NCBI GenBank assembly: GCA_902702965.1 | Contig: CACRXP010000014.1 | Coordinates: 237,867 to 301,866 of the forward strand | Direction of reading: 5' to 3' | DNA length: 64,000 nt | Source: Spirometra erinaceieuropaei | Lineage: Eukaryota > Platyhelminthes > Cestoda > Diphyllobothriidea > Diphyllobothriidae | Shown: in pieces, positions 12,300-22,559 of the stretch | Layout: every line of letters starts with the position of its first letter | Position numbering within the stretch: position 1 is the stretch's first letter | The notes under the pieces: model-generated | What the model saw: the letters and a program-made list of their open reading frames with translations, nothing else | What the model was told of the DNA's origin: nothing | The model's database searches: none | Program-made: the position numbers and the translations under genes

Positions 12300-13470
12300 T
12301 TAGACCCATACCGCTCCTCTGGTTTTGAGTTATTGAGTCCCGACTCTAGAAGGTCTCAAAGGATTCCATCAGGACAGCGGAATTCAACAGTTTGTCTTAT
12401 CCTTCAACCATGAGTTGGGCGAAGAATTTGGATCGCGATCCAAGTTTACAATATTTTGTTTCCAGCTTGTTTTGGTGCCGCTGAAGAATGGTCGTTTATG
12501 CTAGTTCAAGAAAGCCAATGAACTGAAGAGCACAGTCTATCCCTGTGACAATTCTAAAGGCAGGCTCATATACCCTCTGTATTGAAAATAAGAGAGAGGA
12601 ACTATTTTTAGCCTTTCCAGTCGACTTTCATAAGGCGAGCATCTTAATCCTCCGGTCATTTAGGCTGCTTTTGGTTATATGTTCCCCAAAGGGGTCGAAT
12701 CTTGTCTCGTCTATAGACACCACACCTGGGCGCATAATTGAAACATTGGCCGAGCAAATGTTCCTAACACTTGACTGAAGAGCTCTTTGTCGAAATAAGC
12801 AAAAGGTCTCCTGATACCACCCAAGATGCAAATAGCCTTCTGTGCTACTTAGTTGGAGTGAGACCACGGTAAAAACTGGACGTCATTCACACTTCCAAGT
12901 CCATTAGATCGTTAACTTGTTCCATTTGGTGACCTCCAATGAAGCGGTGATATTTAAATCACATCATCCTTCCTTTGTGAGATCGTAATCGAATAATTGT
13001 ACGCTTGTTAAAGTTGAGGTTAAGGAATCACTCACCACACCACTTCCACGAGCAGCCTCAGTTATTCTAAAATTTTAGCACATCTTCCTGTTTTCCGTTG
13101 ATTCCCACACATTGACATCGTCAGGAAATATAACCCGCTTACAGCTAAGGCGATCTAGTCAGACATTCAGAATGGGTCCCAGAACGCTTCCATTTTTTAA
13201 GCCAATAAAAAGGTAGCACATTTCGGCCTAGCCTTACCAATGCAACCGAGTGAATACCTGCCCGTGAGGAAATCAGTCAGACATTTCAGCAAATTCCCAT
13301 TCACGCCCACTTGACCTAATTTAAATTTGCTAATAGAAGCGAAGGGGCGAGTTCCAGGAAGCAGAGTCGAAGAAGGGTGCATGATCGTTAGAAAAAGAGC
13401 TTTATTAGCCCGAAGTCTCAGATTCTTACTTGAATCCGGGTCGGGTGCAGCTGTTGGCAATTAACGATGT
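12300..13470 (-). pseudogene. CR1/Jockey-type LINE reverse transcriptase remnant, copy 2
   Basis: The minus-strand frame at 13460-13197 contains L-G-Q-V-G-V-N-G-N-L-L-K-C-L-T-D-F-L-T-G-R, a typical motif-3 region. It is followed in a shifted frame by G-S-V-L-G-P-I-L (about 13185-13160). Next comes F-P-D-D-V-N-V-W (about 13130-13105), corresponding to the catalytic FADD box with alanine replaced by proline. Then comes A-I-C-I-L-G-G-I-R-R-P-F-A-Y-F-D-K-E-L-F at about 12840-12780, the usual downstream helix region. Numerous stops and frameshifts show that it is dead. No endonuclease domain was found, so it is 5'-truncated, ending about where the 13475-20190 duplication begins. Confidence 0.7.
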
Positions 13471-13574
13471 CGGAGTAACCGGAAAGCTATCCCGAACACG
13501 GATGCCCAGTCGGGAATCAGCAGTGAGGAGGAACGATCCCGGTAAGATGTGCTTTGGTAGCCCCACCTGATGGA

Positions 13575-13705
13575 TATAATACTGTTGGGGTTGGGGTAAG
13601 GGGTTATGGTTAGAGGTTAGGGGTTATAGGTTGGGGTGAGGGTAAGGGGGTGGGGTTTAGGATTAGGAGTTATAGTTAGGGGTAAGAGTTATAGTAAGGG
13701 ATTAG
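13575..13705 (+). repeat. degenerate TTAGGG-like G-rich array
   Basis: Irregular units such as GGGGTTA, GGTTAGGGG and GGGTAAGGGG cover about 130 bp. A defined border is shared with 24480-24830 and 63400-63730 (inverted relative to this copy): a 'gatggata..atactgttgggg'-like border on one side. Runs of three or more guanines give G-quadruplex potential on the plus strand. This is an internal component of an interspersed repeat, not a chromosome end. Confidence 0.7.
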
Positions 13706-14440
13706 CGCAATTAAATCTCAGCGATTGAAGGTACAACCACGCATTCCGAATAGCTTTTCTATTGGGTACAACTACTTGGCATCATGGCCTGTGCGTTCCC
13801 CGGCCCCAATTGTAGAAACCCTCTTACTACCTGTCCCGTATTAGAGGTGACTGGGGTTTGTTTACTTCAGGTGGAGTCACCAAACCACATCCGACCACAA
13901 TGGCAGGTCTCGCGTTGCTGGTCATTCGACAGGACTCATCCAAAGAATCAAGTTTGAGTAGGCAGAAATTCTTGCTAGGGGTGACAGCCACGTGAGCCGC
14001 GAAGTTATCGAATCATGGTTTTTCGGTCCTCAATCAACTGAAAAACGTAACGATCTCCCAGATCCATATTCGGCGCTAAGATTTTGCCAAGGCCGCGAAG
14101 AGTGCGTGCGGATGACCATTCTTACTGGCGTCAACCTAGGCAAGCCAAACTGCCCAAGAGCCCACACAGATGACAAAATCCGGCAGTCAGCAAATCGCCT
14201 GCGTGCGCTGATCGTAGGAGCTGATAATCTTGACTAACACACTGCTGGATAGTAACTGCTAGGCAACTGCATACTTCAACACCTGACCAGTCGAGCCGTA
14301 ATGCACTCGGAAGCTGCCAACTGTGATAGGCATGAAGTGGCATAGCAACTACATCCCATTAATACTGCCATACCTGGGTAATTTAAATTTCAGTCGTATG
14401 TGTAGAACACTGCACAAAAGTCTTTAAGCATTCAATGTGT

Positions 14441-14880
14441 CTACTGATAAACCCATTTCAATTTATTCCATCCAGCACTCCATGGATACAAGCAGGCTAG
14501 TAAGACAAACTCGATCCATTTTGAGTTCGTGGTAATGCGCAATAAGGACGTTTTTTCGGTTATATGCCTCACTGACTCTGTTTTTATAATCTTTTCTATC
14601 ATTTTGCTAAGAATGATTGTGATTCTGACTGGACCAAAGTTATTCAGGGAGGTTGCCCCGTTCCCTTCATATATGCGGCTTATGCTGGTTTGCTTCCATT
14701 TTGTAGACAGAACCCCAGCCTCCACAGAAGTTTCGAAGGTCTTCGAGGTAGGAGAGGCCAGTTTGTCCTAAAATCCATCGAGCACTTTTGTGAGTATACC
14801 GACCGTATCGGGCGATTTAGTAGGTTCTTAGAGTTTTCTTTAAAGCGTCTGTTTTAAACGCTACCGGACTGACTGAATCA
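14441..14880 (-). pseudogene. LINE reverse transcriptase N-terminal fragment
   Basis: The minus strand encodes S-V-E-A-G-V-L-S-T-K-W-K-Q-T-S-I-S, then I-Y-E-G-N-G, then N-N-F-G-P-V-R-I-T-I-I-L-S-K-M-I-E-K-I-I-K. This corresponds to the conserved block 'GxxPxxWKxxxIxPIYKGG...NYRPVSLTSxxxKxxEKII' of CR1/Jockey-type reverse transcriptases. It ends downstream in R-H-I-T-E-K and is then lost. The same fragment sits in the inverted duplicate at 62455-62870 (+). The frame is mostly open here, but upstream stops and the missing catalytic domain mark a relic. Confidence 0.65.
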
Positions 14881-14899
14881 TTAGATGTGCAAATTGGGT

Positions 14900-15890
14900 G
14901 TATAATCTCTCGTTAAAAGCCGAAACCTCCATATACATGGATAAGAGGTTCGCATTATTTCACTTATCCGGCAGTTTATTTCCCTGGCAGTCGACTCACA
15001 TGCCGAAGAGTATGCATTTGTCGCACGGGCCAATGCGGTCTTATGCTCATTCATGAAAATCTGTGGCAAAACGTTATAGTTCAAATCGAATCAGTTCACA
15101 CGCCCTTAGTCCACATACCGACTTGCCCACGAAACGTCGACTGTTCGATAGTAAGTAACATTGACCTCAAGCATGCACTCGGCAGCATAACGGCTCAGGG
15201 ACAGAAATGTTTGAAAGATCGCCCCGGGCTTAAAGTGAAGGCATTTATTATAATTATCTGCGAATGTCTCTGATGATGATATGTAGTGAGAATCCGAAAC
15301 GCCATGCCAGCAAACTTCTTGCTCCAGTAGTCGCATTTTCCAATTCGTCAGAACTGCTTTTTATAACTCGCCTGTTCACTTCTATTCGCACTCCTTTTGT
15401 GCTAAAGCATGCGCCTACTCCTTTTACCTCACGGAACAGCATAGTTTATCGCTTCCCTTTTATTATTTCTTTAGCATGTACATCAACGGAGGGAAAGTGA
15501 TGATTGAATTATTTTACGAATAAATTTAACAGAAGTGAATACTGTTTTTGTCAACTCCTTACAAGTGAAGGTTGGACTTTCTTCCAGAAATCAACATCAA
15601 GTTAAGTTTATTAAGCTAATAATTTCGAAGATTACTAAGCAAAGGATATATGCTTCAGATCCGGGACAGGACTTTTATGATCTGATGTTCGCATACCAAA
15701 AACCACATAAGCAACGCTAAGGAACGCATTGAGTAGGCGAGCCCTTAAATGTATCTTCATTGTAAAAACGGAAAAATTGACAAAACATGTGTCTAGGCTT
15801 TAAGCTACTTCTATGTTGACAGTACGATTAAAAATTTAGTCAAGTTAAATTATGTTAGGCCGGGAAAGTAAAACGTCCTCAGAGTTACGG
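14900..15890. other. segment unique to the left arm; nothing recognised
   Basis: This kilobase interrupts the alignment between the two arms of the inverted duplication. Small frames (15043-15273, 15264-15500, 15535-15720 on +, 15106-15336 on -) carry no motif I recognise. I did not find terminal repeats or a target-site duplication, so whether it is an insertion cannot be settled by eye. Confidence 0.4.
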
Positions 15891-16820
15891 TTGTGGCTAT
15901 TCGGCTGGATGCTGCTAACGCTGCAATATCTTGCCAGTCGCATTGATCTTTTAGTACATTTTATCATCAGGCAATCGGATGAGCCCTGTTTTGGATGACC
16001 ACAATACTGCCTGATATTCTTCAATGTCCTAATCAGCAGTCGAATACGAATGGTCCTGTCTTCAAAGTAGCATGCAAGAATGGTATGTAGTCTTCCAGAA
16101 TTGTTCAATAACAACCGGTAAGTTACACAAATAAAACATTGCATGTCGGACAAACACAGTACCCCGCGCAATTCGTAGCAGAAAGTGGAGAAGAAGGCAT
16201 GTACAGCAACAGCACGAGAACATAAGATCGTCAATGTCTCTCAAAAAACGGACTTCTAAATCTGCGGAAATGGCCGTATTTGCATTTGCACAACTTACTA
16301 ATTGTCTAAGTTTCTAAACAGAACCAACCAGGAATTTCTAGACATGATTCAGTGAACATATATTGGACCTGGCAGATGCCAATGAGAATCAGTTTTGATG
16401 AGAATAAAAGTTGTGTGGCATTGGTAATATCAGAGGTCCACTTGCTGAGTACTGACTGCCCGTTTTGGGGAAAACTTCTGCAGTTACGGTAGACTTCTCA
16501 TTCTACAAACAATGTTGGTATTTTGAACTTTGCTGAGTAATGATATTTTGACTATTAGTTGCTACAAGCATATTTCTATATTTTCTTCTCAATTCAGGTC
16601 GGCGTGTTTTTTTTTTGCCAATGATATGAACCTTGAGAATTTTAAGGCATTCTACCACCTGACTTATTTGTTCATATTACTCCTGCCCTTTAAATGTTTT
16701 CACTAACTGCATGGACGTTCGTCCTGCCCCATTAATGCAATAGGTCGGGCTACATCCATTGATACTCTTGCCTTTCGTGATACTTGGTAGATTCCAGTTT
16801 GTACTGGTGACGGGCTGTGT

Positions 16821-16834
16821 GCTTTAAATCCTAG
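16821..16834 (+). promoter_or_regulatory. conserved possible splice acceptor upstream of gene copy 1
   Basis: The sequence CTTTAAATCCTAG followed by AAAGTATC lies about 95 bp before the start codon. It is conserved at 45600-45612 (TTTCAATCCTAG, AAAGTATC) and, on the minus strand, at 61685-61675 (TTTAAACTTAG, AAAATTTC). It looks like a 3' splice site. It could receive an upstream non-coding exon or, as is common in flatworms, a trans-spliced leader. This is inference from conservation and the AG only. Confidence 0.35.
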
Positions 16835-16928
16835 AAAGTATCGACTCGGACACTTCTATAAAGGGTAAGTTAAAACCAACATTGAAGCAGCACTTGGTAG
16901 ATAATTGACAACAGTAACCGTAACTCAG

Positions 16929-17654
16929 ATGATGAGACCTACAAAACATAGAGTGACATTGATACTGCACATTCTGTGTTTTATCCCTTGCGGTGTTTTT
17001 TCCTGTCAACATCCATCAGGTATTGGGCAAAAACGTCCACATCTCTCGCGAGCGACATGATTTGTTTTATTTTCTAATAATTCAAACCACATTTAGACAA
17101 ATTATTCTGTCCTCACTATGGACTGAAAAAAGTTACCAAAAACGTGTACTGGCTCATTGCTTCTCTTCTTGAAATACCAAGAAGCATGACGGAGGTCCGT
17201 GAATTCCCATGCGTCCGGGGTTTTGAGGAGGTGCACTTCAGAACTGACAGCGCATGCATTACTACAGGTGTTATCGAATCAAATAATTCTTATACGTTGA
17301 CCTGCGTTTTGCATATTTCCTATGCCATTATGAACGTTACGTGTGAGGTAATTCAGAATACTCATTTTGTAAACTCCCGTTAAGATTCCCAATGAAGGGA
17401 TGAGGAAAACGTCTATCGAGATTTATACTTCTTTCCTCGAGACTGATGTTTCTTACTGGGAAGTGGCGGGAGGTTCGGATATCAGTCTTTCGGATTCCAT
17501 GAGGATTTTAATTGAGGGACCTATTATTTTCCAACCGGAATCATTGTCCTGGTTACCAATTGAAATAAAAATAAATATAATCGATTATATCGGAAACAGC
17601 TTAACGGGGACCGGCCTGGCCGAATGTGGAAAATTACGCAAGGCCTTACAATGA
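16929..17654 (+). CDS. secreted cysteine-containing protein of unknown function, family copy 1
   Basis: I do not recognise the protein. It is a three-exon gene: 16929-17019, 17097-17347 and 17385-17654 (TGA). Introns are 77 bp (GTATTGG...TTTAG, phase 1) and 37 bp (GTAATTC...TTAAG, phase 0). Removing both gives one open frame of 203 residues. Residues about 9-24 are hydrophobic and look like a signal peptide. Seven later cysteines (26, 35, 69, 84, 100, 113, 195) are shared with copies 2 and 3, and N93 and N110 are in N-x-S/T sequons. No further transmembrane segment follows. Copy 3 differs at roughly 16 of 89 exon-3 residues and 18 of 84 exon-2 residues, without stops or indels. Start choice: two ATGs are adjacent (16929, 16932). 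An AATAAA lies at 17827-17832. It could be an active gene or a recent relic; expression is unproven. Confidence 0.6.
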
Positions 17655-17826
17655 CACTAGTGAATCTAGAAGAGCCATGGGGAATTCGTGGTCACCGGAT
17701 GCTTGATGTTATTATTTGTTGTGGTTTTTAAAATATAAAATATGCAGTAAAAAGGTCACTTATCACTTCCAGTTGAATTCGATTACACTCGCTTATGAAT
17801 TTACTGTGTTGCGAGCATCTCGAGTG

Positions 17827-17832
17827 AATAAA
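17827..17832 (+). terminator. candidate polyadenylation signal for gene copy 1
   Basis: AATAAA lies 173 bp after the stop codon. The corresponding position in copy 2 (46579-46584) also reads AATAAA, while in copy 3 the hexamer is lost (GTAGGTAAACAC context). It is plausible but short enough to occur by chance in AT-rich DNA. Confidence 0.3.
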
Positions 17833-19194
17833 CAACATCGCGTTCCTCACACAAAACGTCGACTGCAAATAACAGCGGTAAAAGCACAGGATTCAATTTG
17901 CAAAAGTGAAAGAATCTAATTTCTCGGCCAAGCGTACGTTGTCAAGCTTTTCGTTTGCATTCAGAAATGGGAGGTTTATATTATTTGGGCAAAACCATTT
18001 TCCATATGCAGTACGCTTGCCAACGTAGGATAAGTATAATTGCTCCCCAGTCAGGGACATTCAGAGGGTATTTAATCAGCAAGTAAGCAGTCTTCTCACA
18101 CAAGAAGTTTACCAGCTCCATATTCAGGCCTATAGGCAAGGCAGATCATTCCATTTCAATGTTTGTACGATATGAATTATCATGACGTTGTTGGTTCCCA
18201 TCAAGCGTTCAGCACTGCACTGGAGACAGTGTATTACTCTACTGCGTTTAGAAATCCGCTTCTAGATCCAAACACAAAGAGGAACCCTTTAGTTCTCCTG
18301 AATAGTTAGAATATACCACAAAGACGGTTGAGTTGATGGGACTGCTTCAGGTATCGTCTTAAAGTTGACTTTATGCACGTGAGGGAACAATATATTGCTG
18401 CCCTTCACGCGCTGACACAAGCAATTTAAAATTCCATTGTATATTTACCAGTAGGTCAGAGGTCGTCATAAGGGCTAATGCGCTGACCCTTCCGACGATT
18501 CAATTGGGTCAATATTATAGCATCGCGGAATTTTTCCAAGTTACCCAAGGTAGGCACGAGGTCTTGTGCGTGAGTTTGCAACAAACGACTGACGCCAGTC
18601 ACAAGACAAATGAAGGCTTCTCCTGTACGACCGCTCCATGTTGTGGAAGTTGACTGCAGAACACTTCTGGAGCTGCGGGACATGCTAATTTCGTCCTTCT
18701 GTCCGAGATCACGCATGCCCTAGGAGCTCGTGTGAAAGACGAAGACACAGATTGGCGGCGCGCCCAGCATGACCACAGTCATTGATTAGGGGGTTTTGAA
18801 AAAGCATTCCGATAGGCAGTCAGCCAATTTAAGTAATGCACCCGGAGTCTTGCTGCTTTTTCGTCATTTTCTGTAAACCTCAGTCACATTTCTCATATGA
18901 TTTTTAAAATGAATGTTTCCAAGACATGTGGGACAGAATCCGAATACGCAATCCTGCCTGCACCGTGTAATTCTGAGCTGCCCTTCGACAGACGACCACC
19001 TGATTCGCCTCCGGATACCTGTAAATTCGACGATACCATATACGCCCTCCACGAGGCATAGTTTGGCACACTAAGCCTTGCCAGCAATCATTGTTGCCCG
19101 ACACTGTAACTAAGGGATGTGCACAGAGCAAAGCCCAGCAGCAGTTATTCATGCGGGACACACACGTCGCCGTTGGTCTACAGTGCTAACCTCC

Positions 19195-19450
19195 CCTTTC
19201 TGACTAATTTTTCTTGATGGCTAAAATCTCGGTGAAGTGTTTGTTGCGGACCAGGGGGTGTGGTGGTACGCCTAGGCGCGGGTTCGGCCGTGTCAGCCAC
19301 CTGGGCCCCCTCCCGCCTCCAGTCTTTATGCCTATGTCTTGATACCGGACTCAGGTTGGGAAGGAAAGAATGAGGTATGTGCCGCGCAGGTCTACACTCA
19401 CTATAACCCAACCCACGAGCAAGTCGCCGTGCTTGCTCTAGCCGTGCTGT
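19195..19450 (-). repeat. short interspersed repeat, copy 1
   Basis: On the minus strand this reads 'gtgtgcttcacag', 'gagcaagcacggcgacttg', 'ttatagtgagtg', 'gcgcggcac' and then 'cgtaccaccacacc'. The same order of blocks occurs at 59075-59310 (+) and, in a diverged form, at 52970-53240 (+). It is 200-270 bp and more GC-rich than its surroundings. It has no coding capacity and no terminal repeats seen. This is possibly a SINE, although I could not identify reliable pol III boxes. Confidence 0.5.
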
Positions 19451-19691
19451 GAAGCACACGGCAGAAATCGCCGGCAACGACGGTTGAACTACTGCAATGC
19501 AAACCTCGTATGTGCAGATGTCGACACTTGTCTTTCACTAAGCAACGAGCGATCGATGTCCTCATATATTCCACTAACCAGGATTAATGCTGTCAAAACT
19601 CAGCTGAAATTTATCGAAAAACAAAGTTAGGTTAAGAAAATAGAGAAAAGACGTTCCAGGGTATTCCGAGGGACACATAAGCTGTCAGTTT

Positions 19692-20021
19692 TTATACGTG
19701 CCCGCAGAAAGTGGATGGAAGAATAGTACCCTTGGAATCCTTGCAGGACGATCGTGAACGCAACACCATGCTAGATATTATACTCTCACACACGAATTTT
19801 TCAAGTAGTATGTGTGCAATACTAGGAATTGTTGTGTTACGGTCGAGAACGACAGAAGACTCAAAAAGGTAATGGCGGAACACAGGCTTAAGAAGCACAA
19901 ACATTATATTATTAGTCGGAGAATCTGGCGATTCCCCCCGGCAGAAATTCACGACTTTGTATCGTGCCTGTACAGTATCTATGAAGTCTTCCGACTTTGA
20001 AACATCATATACTGGCAACAA
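19692..20021 (-). pseudogene. possible decayed exon or ORF shared by both arms
   Basis: A 109-residue minus-strand frame contains S-E-D-F-I-D, R-Y-K-V-V and C-K-D-S-K-G, plus T-F-C-x-H-V near the end. The inverted duplicate at 58545-58830 (+) aligns in the same frame (E-E-F-I-D-D, W-Y-K-V-V, F-C-K-D, T-F-C-L-H-V) but is broken by several stops. Frame agreement over about 100 codons suggests that it was once coding. I do not recognise the product; a transposon-derived frame is possible. Confidence 0.3.
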
Positions 20022-20244
20022 CCCTGGATGTTCAATTCGTTATTAACCAGTAATCGTGTTTACTTGAAAAGACTGCATGCTGTGAAAACAGTTTGCTTCT
20101 TTTAGGTCGGTTCAGTTTATAGAGGAAACTTAACGTGAGGTCTTGAGTCCCCTACGTTAATAGTTAATAAGTGCTTGTTATAACCTCTATGCCAGGGTTA
20201 CAATACGACGTTGAAGGCAAGATCTTATTTCGTAGCCATAATTA

Positions 20245-20395
20245 TTAGGGGTTAGTGTTAGGGGTCAGATGTTAGGTGCTAGGATTAGAGGTCAGGGTTA
20301 GGGGTTGGAATTAAGGATTTGGGGGTTAAAAGTTAAGGGTAAGGATTAGGGGGTTTAGATTAGGGGTTAGGTTTAGGGTTAGGGGTTGGGACGGG
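20245..20395 (+). repeat. TTAGGG-like G-rich array
   Basis: About 150 bp of irregular units GGGGTTAG, TTAGGGGT and GGTTTAGGGTTAGGGG. This is the purest TTAGGG-like stretch in the window. It ends immediately before the GAGAGAG tail of the LINE at 20420-21590, at the right edge of the left duplication arm. G-quadruplex potential lies on the plus strand. Confidence 0.7.
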
Positions 20396-20419
20396 ACTTG
20401 TCTATTGCAGGTATGGAGA

Positions 20420-21590
20420 TAGAGAGAGAGGAATTCGCTTTATTTTGAAATCGTATGTTCAAAATTTTCAGCAAAAAATTGGCTCCATTCACTATGGGCA
20501 GTAAATAAGTAAATAGATTATTCAAGAGTCAAAGTTTAACACAAGGAAACGATTATTATGTGGATAGTTCAAGTCTTAGCTTCTGTATTTCTGTCTCTTC
20601 GCACGTAAGATAGCGCGCTAGAAATGGCAATACAGAAGCTCGATAAGCCGATGTGCGACATGATATAAATCGAAAGCTGCGGCGCATAGGGCGGGATGAT
20701 TTCGCAGACATAAGATCGGAATTTAAGGGATGGGCAACGTCATCTAGAATTCGACCAGCAAATTGCTTAACCCCATTGAAGTGTCTTCGTAAGGTAGTGT
20801 CAACTAAAAAACGATAAGAAACACCAGCAGCAGAAGAGAGCATTCGGAGGACTCGTTTCAAAATTAAAAGATCCTTTTTTAGCAAAGCCGGAAAAATGAC
20901 AGAAGAATAGTAAAGGATAAGCGGAAGAATGCAGGCATCAACGAATCGCCAGACTAAGGGTTGAAGTGTGAGGTAGGAACGTAAACGACGTATGTAGTAA
21001 AGAAGTTTACGAACTTTAATAAATAGGGACTCAATATGGAGGGAAAATGAAAGATTTGAGGACAAAGTAACGCCAGGTACCTGAAAGAGGGTACTTCGTT
21101 ATGAAGAATGTCAGAGGAATCAGGATTAGGAGAGGGCCGCAGTCGGAAGATATACTGAACGGATTTTTGGTTGTCAATTAGGAGACCATTTTCCTCCGAC
21201 CACGCTAGGACATGGTTTAGGCCATCCTTTAAAGACCGGAAGTGTGTCTGACTTTTGAGAGGGCGTCCAACAACCACATCGTCAGCATACTTGACCAGAA
21301 GACAGTAATTAGGGGACCTTAGATCGTCAGTGTGGAGGGAGAAAAGGTGAGGGGATAGAATGGAACCTTGAAGAACACCGTAGTCTTTGGGAAGTGGCGA
21401 AGATTTCCGCTTGCCAAATTGGACAAATTGGGTGCTTTTAGAGCAGAGTGGACCACAAGAGCGGCAGCATCTAAAGTACTCCGTTTGGCTTTATATGCAA
21501 ATCGTTAAGGCTTTATGATATCTAGGGCAACTCTTTCAGCAAGCTTTAGTATTGCAAGAGCTTAAATCGGCCACTCGGAGTTTGGATCCT
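20420..21590 (-). pseudogene. LINE reverse transcriptase (5'-truncated) with microsatellite tail
   Basis: On the minus strand, from 21505 downward: F-A-Y-K-A-K-R-S-T-L-D-A-A, then V-L-Q-G-S-I-L-S-P-H-L-F-S-L (about 21380-21340) and K-Y-A-D-D-V-V-V-G-R (about 21285), the intact catalytic YADD box. It continues with A-W-S-E-E-N-G-L-L-I-D and then, after a frameshift near 21065, W-R-F-V-D-A-C-I-L-P-L-I-L-Y-Y-S down to a stop at 20556. Between the STLDA motif and the LQGS motif the expected catalytic aspartate region is missing, so there is an internal deletion as well as the frameshift. AATAAAG and a GAGAGAG run (20420-20460) close the 3' end, like a LINE tail. The clade is CR1/Jockey/L2-like, not resolved further. 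Confidence 0.75.
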
Positions 21591-21659
21591 AACTGTCAAC
21601 TTGCAACACACGTTTGAGAAACAGGGCATACTTTTGACTCCCAGAGGGCTCCCATCTTA

Positions 21660-22150
21660 GACCGAGGCAGCACAAAAGAAGAACGGCTAACTCTCGAGGC
21701 GTGGTTCTCCGATGCCACTCTATCAACAGGCATCTGGACCTTCCTGCAGCTTATAAAGTCCTACGTCATCACAATCGTAGAGCCCAGAACCAGACAACCA
21801 CAGTGGACTTAAGAAGGCCATACGGAGAGAGCCTGACGCTGAGTTTGTTCGGTGAGGAAGAACACGAACCGCCAGACCGACCGCCCGAAAAAGGTTCAAT
21901 CAGCCCCCCTCGACGGAGTGGTGACTCACAAGGCACTCAGGCAAAACGCCTGTCAACCATCTTGTGAAAGGCAGAGGCAGCGAGAGGAGAGAAAAATCGA
22001 TCAGCATGAGGCCGATCAACACAACATGTCACTTTAAATTAAATTTTTGATCGATTAAGTACATTTAACGCCTTGACAATGGGGAGCCGACCGAGCTCTT
22101 TGAAACGTCCGCATCTAAATAAACCTGTTCCGGCGAGCCTATCTTCTTCT
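21660..22150 (+). other. GC-rich stretch ending in a retroelement-like 3' tail
   Basis: The frames at 21701-21967 and 21852-22037 have acidic and proline-rich runs but no known domain. The end, 22060-22140, reads 'gagctctttgaaacgtccgc', then 'ctaaataaacctgttccgg', then TTC repeats. This resembles the 3' UTR style of flatworm retroelements (a hairpin-like '...gaaacgtc...aataaa' tail, see 41800-41870 and 63840-63910). The assignment is tentative. Confidence 0.3.
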
Positions 22151-22154
22151 TCTT

Positions 22155-22555
22155 CAAATAATCAACCCGGGTCTCTCAACTTTGTCAATCTGTATGAACA
22201 GTCTGGCAAACTTCCTGTTGTCGAAGCAAGTTGACAGTGGGAGGTTGGAGGCTAGTGAATACCGCCGTCTCAGACAATATGATGATCGTCCCAGACACGT
22301 TGCAGCTTCATACCAGAGGCTGACATCGTAGGCGCCAGATATTTTCCACAAACATACTGATGCGATTAAAAGGGATCGAAGTCGGCAGTGAGTGGGTGGA
22401 CGCGTGAAGTCAACGCTCCTTTTGAACTGACATGTAGAAAACTGTATTGATGCGGATGGATTTGAACCGGAGTTAGCTCCGATAGGCTCTACAGGTTTGA
22501 CTTCCAGAGACATATTTGAGGTTCCTGTATGTGATTAAAATCCCGACCAGCAGTT
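22155..22555. other. unrecognised stretch
   Basis: A 119-residue minus-strand frame (22513-22154) has no motif I can name. No repeat partner in the window was noticed. Confidence 0.3.
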
Positions 22556-22559
22556 TATT

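Larger units (their letters stand above)
13475..20190 (+). repeat. left arm of large inverted duplication (family A, copy 1)
   Basis: Reading right to left on the other strand, 58325-63815 matches this interval in the same order. Anchor pairs: 13490-13600 with 63815-63705; 13990-14050 with 63310-63250; 14440-14880 with 62870-62450; 16000-16110 with 62420-62330; gene 16929-17654 with 61583-60854; 18780-18870 with 59700-59620; 19195-19450 with 59310-59080; 19680-20000 with 58830-58545; 20030-20185 with 58500-58330. About 14900-15890 has no counterpart, being an insertion here or a deletion there. Divergence is considerable (roughly a quarter of bases by eye in non-coding parts), so the duplication is old. 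Confidence 0.8.

Noticed and set aside
20245..20395. A true telomere or chromosome end
   Set aside because: The units are irregular, only about 150 bp long, flanked by LINE and duplicated sequence on both sides, and similar cores occur in both orientations within the window.
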